Shown piece by piece: positions 41,219 through 47,061 of a stretch of DNA of 47,061 nucleotides. Under the pieces are notes generated by a model. The model was given only the letters and a program-made list of their open reading frames with translations. It was not told the origin of the DNA and did not search any database. The DNA is taken from positions 1 to 47,061 of the forward strand of contig CAJTEM010000038.1 in assembly GCA_910575255.1 (NCBI GenBank), in the 5' to 3' direction. Origin of the DNA: Lachnospiraceae bacterium (lineage in GTDB: Bacteria > Bacillota > Clostridia > Lachnospirales > Lachnospiraceae). A program made the position numbers and the translations under genes. Every line of letters starts with the position of its first letter. Position 1 is the first letter of the stretch.

Positions 41219-42379
41219 AAACTCAATGAATAAAACGCCTATTTTTGCCTTGAAACTTGCAACTTTTGTAATTGCGTTAGGATATAGCCTGATCATTCCG
41301 GTTATGCCGTTTTACATGAAAAATCTCGGAGCGGGTGGCAAAGAACTTGGCTGGCTCACGGCCATATATGCGCTGACACAAACACTGTGCGCCCCGTTTT
41401 GGGGAGTGCTGTCCGACCGAATCGGCAGAAAGCCGATTATCAGCATTGGCATGTTGGGCTATACAATCAGCTTATTGCTGTTTGGCTTGGCCTCCTCCTT
41501 TTGGACACTGTTTATCGCCCGTGCTTTATCCGGTATTTTGTCATCTGCTACGTCAGTTGCGTCCCTGGCCTATGTGGGTGATTCCAGCACAGAGGACGAA
41601 AGAAGCAAGAATATGGGCCAGCTTGGAGCCGCAATGAGTGTAGGTGTTATGTTAGGGCCGCTGTTTTGCGGTATTCTGGCTGGCTATTCACTTGCACTTC
41701 CATTCTTTACAGGAGCCGGAATTTCATTTATTGCATTTTTACTCATTGTAACCGTTTTGCCAGAGTCCATAGAGAGGTCAGGTTATCCGCACAAAAAAGA
41801 TTCTTTTGATTTTTTAGCCCTGAAAAGCATGCTGCTTGGTCCCGCAGGAGTTATTCTGATCCTTATTTTTATCGTAAACTTCTGTCAAACCGGTTTGCAG
41901 GGTATTACGGGGCTATATGTCGTTGACAAGTTTGGATTTACCACCGGGCAAGTTGGTGTTGTTTGGATGGTGGTAGCAGGTGTTTTAAGTGTAGTACAGT
42001 TTTTTTTACCGGTCCTTTGGAAAATAAGATGGGCGATAAGCTACTAATACTGACAGGCATATTTTGTAAAGCACTGGTTGCCTTTGCTATGGTATTAACA
42101 TCTGGCTTTATCAGTGTACTTGTTGTTTTCGGTCTATTTGCAGTATCTTCCGCTTTAACAGTACCCACACTAAACGCAAGCCTATCCAAGGCGGCCAATC
42201 AGCGCAAAGGAATACTCATGGGCTTTGCCAGCACCGCCGGAAATCTTAGCAAAGTCATTGCCCCTCTGCTGGCTGGGTATCTGTATGAGCGTAGTATTGA
42301 ATTGCCTTATATCACCATGGGAGCGATCGCACTAATTGGAACAATTATATGTTTTATCTGGAAAAAGACTGTGCGGTGA
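41211..42379 (+). pseudogene. MFS drug-efflux transporter, frameshifted
   Basis: A DHA1-type MFS transporter of about 390 aa if repaired. The first frame (41211-42047) gives about eight membrane helices, with the motif A loop GVLSDRIGRKPIIS. At a T8 run (42000-42007) the match continues in the -1 frame as TGPLENKMGDKLLILTGIFC through to 42379. One extra T would restore a full transporter. The run fits the U-UUU-UUA slippery pattern, but a deletion or a sequencing error is more likely. It overlaps the end of the phosphotransferase gene. ACTCAATGAATAAAA is duplicated in tandem at the start (41206-41235), giving two possible ATGs (41211, 41226). Confidence 0.82.
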
Positions 42380-42410
42380 GCTGATATTTTAATGAAAGAG
42401 GGACTTGAAG

Positions 42411-43016
42411 ATGAAAAAGATTATAGATTTTATCGAAGAAAATGTAAATGGAAGAACACTTTTTACAAAGGAATTGGTTTACAAACTAGAGGATGGTGCG
42501 TTAGAGGGTGTATACTCTGATCAGATTTCTTTTTCAAATCTAAAATACTCACAAAGCGGATTTCAATTAGATATGTTTATAGTTGCAAATAAAAAGATAT
42601 GGCTTATGGGAGCTGATGGACAACGAGAAGAACTGCGAAAAGATTTTAGTGCTGTATCATTATTTCGTTTTGAATTAGCTAAGCGTAAAAGTACAGATAC
42701 AATGACCGGTTGTTTTAGAATGATTTCAGCTACTGGAAGAAATGTAGCAGCAGAGGCAGTGGTTAGTGGCATATATGACATATGTCTCGAAAACAATGTT
42801 TTAAAATTTTCAGAAGATCAGGTTTTGTATCGTGATCAGCCAATACAAGACGGACAATCTAAGCCTGTGGCATTTCAATCAGAACATCGTTTTTATTGTG
42901 AAGATGGAAAATTACATTATGAATATAATGGAAAATGCTTTGACTATGACATAAATACAATGCAACGTGTGAATAGTTCTGATAGTTTTCCACCATTTGT
43001 TTCAATAGAGAAATAA
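42411..43016 (+). CDS. Protein of unknown function
   Basis: A 201-aa soluble protein, AT-rich in base use compared with genes before 36.9 kb. No family is recognised. The sequence is rich in short beta-like stretches (LEGVYSDQISFSNLKYSQSG, GKLHYEYNGKCFDYDINTMQ) and has no signal peptide or membrane segment. ATG 42411 has GAGGG upstream; the frame also has a TTG two codons earlier. It lies 31 bases after the MFS gene but probably is not part of that operon by function. Confidence 0.7.
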   Translation: MKKIIDFIEENVNGRTLFTKELVYKLEDGALEGVYSDQISFSNLKYSQSGFQLDMFIVANKKIWLMGADGQREELRKDFSAVSLFRFELAKRKSTDTMTGCFRMISATGRNVAAEAVVSGIYDICLENNVLKFSEDQVLYRDQPIQDGQSKPVAFQSEHRFYCEDGKLHYEYNGKCFDYDINTMQRVNSSDSFPPFVSIEK

Positions 43017-43057
43017 TCAATATATAGCACTATTATGAATTATTACGAAGAGATAAA

Positions 43058-43086
43058 TTCCAGTTTGTCAGACTGGAAAACTGGAA
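43058..43086. other. Stem-loop between two accessory genes
   Basis: TTCCAGTTT pairs with AAACTGGAA across an 11-base loop, with an alternative inner TTCCAGT/ACTGGAA pairing. No T-run follows, so a terminator role is unsure. Confidence 0.45.
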
Positions 43087-43123
43087 GTTGCAACAAAGAT
43101 TATATAACGAATAGGGTATACCT

Positions 43124-43630
43124 TTGGAAACAGTAAAATTAAGATTTCAATATATTCAAAGTGAATATATAAAAGCAGAAAGACAATATTTAATTTCCAG
43201 TAAAACTATACATAAATATGAGATTGCTTTAGCCACTTTATTTTTGTTGCTGCCAGTAGTTTATATGCTGTTCTCCTCTTTTAGCATATTTAGTATTTTA
43301 ATATTTGGATTGATAATTGTTGTAACTGCATTGGGAAGCTATTTATATATTCTAATGCTTATACTGAAATTCAAACAAATTGCAAAATATCATGAGGAAT
43401 ATACGCTGGTATTTTCTAAGGAAACCATTAAATTTAAAACGCAAAGCATGGAATCAGAAATAAAGTGGAACATTTACTCTGCACTATGGGAGAGCCGTGG
43501 TTTTTACTACTTAATTCAAGCACTGCGAGTATATACGTTAATTCCCAAAAGAGTTTTTAAAGACCTAAACGAAAAACAGCTATTTGAAGAAATTACACAA
43601 TCAAGAGTAAAAACAACAAAGCATGTATAA
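43124..43630 (+). CDS. YcxB-like membrane protein
   Basis: A 168-aa protein with two close hydrophobic segments (about 34-50 and 53-80) followed by a soluble beta domain. The domain reads EEYTLVFSKETIKFKTQSME, IKWNIYSALWESRGFYYLI and LIPKRVF, which is the layout of the YcxB-like family. Its function is unknown. The apparent start is TTG with only a weak AGGG site, so the N terminus is uncertain. Confidence 0.7.
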   Translation: METVKLRFQYIQSEYIKAERQYLISSKTIHKYEIALATLFLLLPVVYMLFSSFSIFSILIFGLIIVVTALGSYLYILMLILKFKQIAKYHEEYTLVFSKETIKFKTQSMESEIKWNIYSALWESRGFYYLIQALRVYTLIPKRVFKDLNEKQLFEEITQSRVKTTKHV

Positions 43631-43715
43631 TGAACATACCCTACAATGTAACAATTTCAGCTTATCGAGACTTTGAACAGATTCGGAAAATGTAATCTGA
43701 AGGGAGAAAGATTTA

Positions 43716-44132
43716 ATGAAAGAATTTAGCCAAGAAGCAGAACAGGTCATGATTGAGCGTTTCGGGAAAGATACAATTATATCATTAGCAACAACGGAAA
43801 ATACAACGCCTTATGTGCGATACGTCAATGCCTATTATGAAAATGGAGCATTTTATGTTATTACCCATGCACTCTCAAATAAAATGAAACATATGAAAGA
43901 TAACCCTGTTGTTGCAATCGCCGGCGAGTGGTTTACAGCACACGGGAATGGCGTCAGTCTGGGTTATTTTGAAAAAAAAGAAAACTGTGTGATTGCTGAA
44001 AAGCTGAAAAAAGTCTTTGCTGAATGGATTGATAACGGTCATACTGATTTTAACGATGAAAACACCATCATTCTGCGTGTGGAATTAACAGATGGCCTGT
44101 TGCTCTCGCATGGTACAAGATATGAGTTTTAA
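43716..44132 (+). CDS. Pyridoxamine 5'-phosphate oxidase-fold protein (1)
   Basis: A 138-aa split-barrel flavin-binding protein of the PPOX class. ISLATTENTTPYVRYVNAYY and GAFYVITHALSNKMKHMKDN are the FMN-phosphate-binding strands; VVAIAGEWFTAHGNG follows. Members bind FMN, F420 or heme and are often stress or drug-tolerance accessory proteins. The exact activity cannot be told. GAAGGGAG precedes the ATG. It is partly related in layout to the second PPOX gene at 45362. Confidence 0.85.
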   Translation: MKEFSQEAEQVMIERFGKDTIISLATTENTTPYVRYVNAYYENGAFYVITHALSNKMKHMKDNPVVAIAGEWFTAHGNGVSLGYFEKKENCVIAEKLKKVFAEWIDNGHTDFNDENTIILRVELTDGLLLSHGTRYEF

Positions 44133-44216
44133 ATTTTCAAATTTCCTACTGTGTTAGGTCAAGTATTATTATAGCTTATCCTAACCGTTTGCAGGTAGGC
44201 TGTTTAAGGAGGTTCC

Positions 44217-44765
44217 ATGAAAGGATTTAACCGGAAAAATCAGTTCTTGTCCCTTTGTGGTCTGAATTGTGGACTTTGCCCCATGTTTTTGAACAAAAAC
44301 TGCCCCGGCTGCGGTGGAGGGGAAGGAAATCAGTCGTGCAGGATTGCAAGGTGCAGCATGGAACATGGAGGAGTAGAATACTGCTGTCAATGCACGGAGT
44401 ACCCATGTGAAAAATATGAGCATATTGACGATTTTGATTCCTTTATTACACATCGCAACCGAAGGACTGATCTGGAAAAGGTCCGGCAGTTTGGGGCCGA
44501 AGCCTACAATACAGAGCAGATGGAAAAGATGAAAATACTGGATATCTTATTGTCCGGCTATAATGACGGCCGTAAAAAGACCCTTTTTTGCGTTGCGGTA
44601 AACCTTTTGAATCTGCAGGAGCTTAAGGAGGCACTCAGGGAAATCGAGAGCAGACCAGATATGGAAACCCTTACGCTCAAAGAGAAAAGTGCTTTTGCAG
44701 CAGGGGTGCTTTCGGAGATTGCATCCCATAGAAAGGTTGAACTGAAGCTGCACAGGAAAAAGTGA
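44217..44765 (+). CDS. DUF3795 Cys-rich protein (1)
   Basis: A 182-aa protein with the DUF3795 Cys pattern: LCGLNCGLCPMF, CPGCGGGEGNQSCRIARC and YCCQCTEYPCEKYEH, probably a zinc-binding fold, followed by a helical C-terminal half. Its function is unknown. AAGGAGG precedes the ATG. First of three DUF3795 genes in 2.5 kb; the other two are shorter and lack most of the helical part. Confidence 0.85.
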   Translation: MKGFNRKNQFLSLCGLNCGLCPMFLNKNCPGCGGGEGNQSCRIARCSMEHGGVEYCCQCTEYPCEKYEHIDDFDSFITHRNRRTDLEKVRQFGAEAYNTEQMEKMKILDILLSGYNDGRKKTLFCVAVNLLNLQELKEALREIESRPDMETLTLKEKSAFAAGVLSEIASHRKVELKLHRKK

Positions 44766-44849
44766 CAATCTGGATACAGCGCTATTTGTATCAGAAACAG
44801 CTAACAGTAAAAGAGAATTAGAAAAAGTAAAGCGGAAAGAAATCATTCT

Positions 44850-45332
44850 ATGAAGTACACATGTACGGTGATAGCAGTGGCCGACATTAAGGCTGCGAGG
44901 AAATTTTATGAGGATCTGTTTGGACTGGAAGTATTTCAGGACTACGGAAGGAATATCGCTTTTACCTGCGGCCTGGCATTACAGCAGGATTTTGACTGGC
45001 TTGTGAACCTGCCCGAAGAAAAGGTATTAAAAAAATCCAACAATGCGGAAATTGTCTTTGAGGAACAGGACTTTGACGGATTTCTGCACAGGCTGGAAGA
45101 ATACCCGGACATGGAATACCTGGGAGAAGTGATCGAACATAGCTGGGGCCAGAGGGTGATTCGTTTTTATGATCCGGACGGGCATATCATAGAGGTCGGT
45201 GAGGATATGAAAATGGTGATAAAGCGTTTTCTTGCTTCGGATATGACGATGGAGGAGATTTCTGTAAAAATGGACGCTTCCGTGGAGGACTTGACGAAAC
45301 TTCTGGATAGTGAATGCATGGTGGACGAATAA
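44850..45332 (+). CDS. VOC-family (glyoxalase/bleomycin-resistance fold) protein
   Basis: A 160-aa protein. The VOC domain (about 1-118) reads VIAVADIKAARKFYEDLFGL, ALQQDFDWL and RVIRFYDPDGHIIEVGEDM, with Glu at the usual metal position. Residues 120-160 form an extra helical tail (MTMEEISVKMDASVEDLTKL) that looks like a small HTH-like segment and is not part of the core fold. The role could be binding or modification of a small toxic compound; the substrate is unknown. The ribosome-binding site is weak. Confidence 0.85.
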   Translation: MKYTCTVIAVADIKAARKFYEDLFGLEVFQDYGRNIAFTCGLALQQDFDWLVNLPEEKVLKKSNNAEIVFEEQDFDGFLHRLEEYPDMEYLGEVIEHSWGQRVIRFYDPDGHIIEVGEDMKMVIKRFLASDMTMEEISVKMDASVEDLTKLLDSECMVDE

Positions 45333-45361
45333 GCAAATTGAAATGGATGGAGGAATTAACA

Positions 45362-45838
45362 ATGAACAGATATGAAGAAGGAATGAAATTAATTGAAGAA
45401 AGTTGTGGCAACAAGAAAGATAACACCATTGCGCTCTCAACGATTACTACGGAACCGGGCGCTGATGGATTTCTTCGCCCTAGTGTCCGTGATGTGAGTG
45501 CTTATTATGAAGATGGCGTGTTTTATGTCACAACATCGGCAAAATCAAATAAAATGCAGCAGATCGCTCAAAACAAAGAGGTTGCGTTTTCCGTTTGCTT
45601 TGAGGGAATATACGGTCATGGAATTGGAGAAAACCTCGGATGGGTTTTGGAACCCAAAAACGCTGCCCTAAGAACGAAACTCCGTAAAGCATTTGCAGAC
45701 TGGTACGATGATGCAAATAATGAGCAGGATGAAAACTGCGTTATTTTGGCAATCCATATTACAAGTGCAACGATATTTAGAGACCATGGTGCTGTGCGTT
45801 ATAAGTTGGATCTTGTAAATAAGGTGGAGGTTGAATAG
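45362..45838 (+). CDS. Pyridoxamine 5'-phosphate oxidase-fold protein (2)
   Basis: A 158-aa PPOX-class split-barrel protein: IALSTITTEPGADGFLRPSV, GVFYVTTSAKSNKMQQIAQN and the later FADWYDDANNEQDENCVILA. It is similar in order of motifs to the protein encoded at 43716 and probably an old duplicate. TGGAGG lies eight bases before the ATG at 45362; the frame could extend upstream into the VOC gene. The cofactor is unknown. Confidence 0.85.
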   Translation: MNRYEEGMKLIEESCGNKKDNTIALSTITTEPGADGFLRPSVRDVSAYYEDGVFYVTTSAKSNKMQQIAQNKEVAFSVCFEGIYGHGIGENLGWVLEPKNAALRTKLRKAFADWYDDANNEQDENCVILAIHITSATIFRDHGAVRYKLDLVNKVEVE

Positions 45839-45893
45839 TAGAATTGTAGAATGGTGGACTAACAAGCAAATCGAGGGTTGAGGAAGGGAAAGA

Positions 45894-46268
45894 ATGAAAC
45901 GAGAATTAGGAATCGCAAGGTGTGGGCTTGCCTGTTGCCTGTGTTCAGAAAATAAAAAATGCAATGGCTGCTATTCCGATACCTGTCCTGACTACATCCA
46001 ATGTGAAAACAGAAAATGCGCCATGGAGAAGGAACTTCCAAGCTGTTATGCCTGTGAAATGGATTGTAAAAGAGGGTTGCTGAATAAAATCAAGCCATAT
46101 GGATTTACATTATTTATAAAAAGATATGGGATAGAAAGTCTTCTTGACTGTCTTGAAGAAAATGAAAAGAGAGGAATCCTGTATCATCGTAAAGGAATTA
46201 TTGGCGATTATGATGATTTTGACGATGTGGAAAAGCTGATTGAATTTATTAAGACAGGGAAACGCTAA
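45894..46268 (+). CDS. DUF3795 Cys-rich protein (2)
   Basis: A 124-aa protein with the Cys pattern ARCGLACCLCSENKKCNGCY, CPDYIQCENRKCAMEK and LPSCYACEMDCKRG, then a short helical region. It is probably a zinc-binding DUF3795 member of unknown function. GAGGAAGGGA precedes the ATG. It lies 28 bases before the third member. Confidence 0.82.
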   Translation: MKRELGIARCGLACCLCSENKKCNGCYSDTCPDYIQCENRKCAMEKELPSCYACEMDCKRGLLNKIKPYGFTLFIKRYGIESLLDCLEENEKRGILYHRKGIIGDYDDFDDVEKLIEFIKTGKR

Positions 46269-46296
46269 ATTCCAGTTTTTAGAAGGATAAGAACTT

Positions 46297-46692
46297 ATGA
46301 AAATGCCTAAAGAAAATATTGACACAAGTATGTTTGCTCCATGTGGAATGAATTGTCTTGTTTGTTATAAACATTGCTGCCACAAAAAACCATGTGCAGG
46401 TTGCTTAAATAGTGATAAGGGAAAACCAGAGCATTGCCGTAAGTGTAAAATAAAAGATTGTATCAAGGTCAAAAAATTACCATATTGTTTTGAATGTTCC
46501 GATTATCCCTGTAAACGGATTAAAAACCTGGAAAAAAGTTATAACAAAAGATATCAGGAAAGCCTTATGGAAAACAGCGAATTTGTCCGTCAATTTGGTT
46601 TGGAAAAATTCATGGATATGCAGAAAGAAATATATACCTGTTCCCAATGCTCATGTACGGTAAAGAAGCAAGAGACCGAAAACAAGAGATAG
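46297..46692 (+). CDS. DUF3795 Cys-rich protein (3)
   Basis: A 131-aa protein with APCGMNCLVCYKHCC, KPCAGCLNSDKGKPEHCRKC and LPYCFECSDYPCKRIKNLEK, the DUF3795 pattern, plus a C-terminal CSQCSC pair. Function unknown. AGAAGGA precedes the ATG. It is the last gene before the repeat element at the window end. Confidence 0.82.
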   Translation: MKMPKENIDTSMFAPCGMNCLVCYKHCCHKKPCAGCLNSDKGKPEHCRKCKIKDCIKVKKLPYCFECSDYPCKRIKNLEKSYNKRYQESLMENSEFVRQFGLEKFMDMQKEIYTCSQCSCTVKKQETENKR

Positions 46693-46748
46693 ACCGCCAG
46701 CACCACACTATACCGAATCAAAGAACCAAAGACCAAAAGACAAGCATT

Positions 46749-46780
46749 GTGGAAAAATCCAAAAGTTTAGATTTTTCCAC
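46749..46780. terminator. Hairpin after the DUF3795 genes
   Basis: GTGGAAAAATC (46749-46759) and GATTTTTCCAC (46770-46780) are a perfect 11-bp stem with a 10-base loop, 56 bases after the last stop codon. The loop region AAATCCAAAAGTTTAGATTT resembles two overlapping, degenerate copies of the 12-mer found next to it. It may be a terminator, a part of the repeat element, or both. Confidence 0.5.
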
Positions 46781-47054
46781 AAATCCAAACTTAGAAGAAA
46801 TCCAAACTTTCCTCTGTAAATCCTTTATTCAAGGCATTTTCTGATAAAAAAGTTTGGATTTTGTTTTGTACTTCTCTTGTCAGAAATGAGAATAAATTGA
46901 TTGAAACAGAGCTAAATAGTAGTGTTTTACGCATTTTGTCATAATTGGAGTATTGTACTTTGTGAAACGAAATCCAAACTTTTTCCGGCAAGAATCCCCA
47001 ATTATCAAGCTGTTTTCAGAAAAGTTTGGATTTTATATAAGTTTGGATTTGTGG
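46777..47054. mobile_element. 278-bp symmetric element with six AAATCCAAACTT 12-mers
   Basis: The ends CCACAAATCCAAACTT (46777-46792) and AAGTTTGGATTTGTGG (47039-47054) are perfect 16-bp inverted repeats. Six exact 12-mers lie at 46781, 46798 and 46970 (AAATCCAAACTT) and at 46850, 47022 and 47039 (AAGTTTGGATTT). Every pair is placed with exact mirror symmetry (start plus partner end is always 93831), although the DNA between them has diverged. Each half reads 12, 5, 12, 40, 12 inverted. There is no convincing gene in the 108-bp centre. It looks like two ends of a recombinase-type mobile element brought together, a non-autonomous derivative. Confidence 0.75.
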
Positions 47055-47061
47055 GAATGTG

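Noticed and set aside
46791-46991. 66-codon minus-strand frame inside the symmetric 12-mer element
   Set aside because: It is built partly from the 12-mers themselves (text such as KVWISF, KIQTFL and ESLDFF), so it is a by-product of the repeats.

Overview
The window looks like a chromosomal segment of a Clostridia bacterium, most probably a gut Lachnospiraceae. The reasons are a DUF3881 gene (a family I know mainly from Lachnospiraceae), a split ThrE pair, Firmicutes-type strong Shine-Dalgarno sites, DUF3795 and YcxB-like genes, and many short palindromic intergenic elements. The species cannot be named from the sequence alone.

Layout. 1-572 is gene-free and holds one end of a 168-bp palindromic element plus a 242-bp imperfect palindrome. 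573-2618 carries an MBL hydrolase and a two-gene ThrE-type exporter. 2590-11360 is a peptide-utilisation locus: on the minus strand a lipoprotein binding protein, two permeases, two ATPases and an EamA transporter; then a MarR regulator; then a divergent M20 peptidase. Three promoters here each carry a TTAAGT- or TGTTA-type palindrome, so the MarR protein probably controls the set. 11361-11985 is a nest of inverted-repeat elements. glgB (11986-14466) has a lysine-rich repeat tail that continues in the -1 frame after a canonical slippery heptamer. Then come pyrC, two small membrane proteins, and a scar where a divergent dehydrogenase/GntR pair was deleted around another copy of the 168-bp element. 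18128-29131 is a minus-strand housekeeping run: ppk, ppx, pheA, plsC, DUF362, a CmpB-like membrane protein, a TrmH-family RNA methyltransferase, DUF4432, a macro/VWA chimera and a Nudix hydrolase.

29821-35359 is a tight four-gene plus-strand operon: a GT1-type glycosyltransferase, an SDR reductase fused to an MBL hydrolase, an EhpF/F390-synthetase-like adenylating enzyme and a KAS III-type ketosynthase. It resembles a compact lipid or small-molecule pathway with some parallel to olefin/beta-lactone (Ole) chemistry, and I do not recognise it as a characterised system. A small Cys/His-rich secreted protein, DUF3881 and tRNA-Arg(CCT) follow.

From the tRNA to the window end the DNA is accessory and becomes AT-rich. 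Seven TGCTAATA boxes adjoin a truncated tyrosine recombinase, which is joined at a 20-bp palindrome to the tail of a second, oppositely oriented recombinase. That second fragment ends in a block of inverted 12-mers. A TetR / PEP-utilising phosphotransferase (rifampin-phosphotransferase-like) / MFS (frameshifted) resistance-type operon follows, then small genes (unknown, YcxB-like, two PPOX-fold proteins, a VOC protein, three DUF3795 proteins). The window ends in a 278-bp element whose six 12-mers are placed with exact mirror symmetry. It has the same 12-5-12-40-12(inverted) geometry as the 37.8-kb block but a different 12-mer. These two blocks, the four-gene operon and the glgB frameshift are the most notable things in the window.
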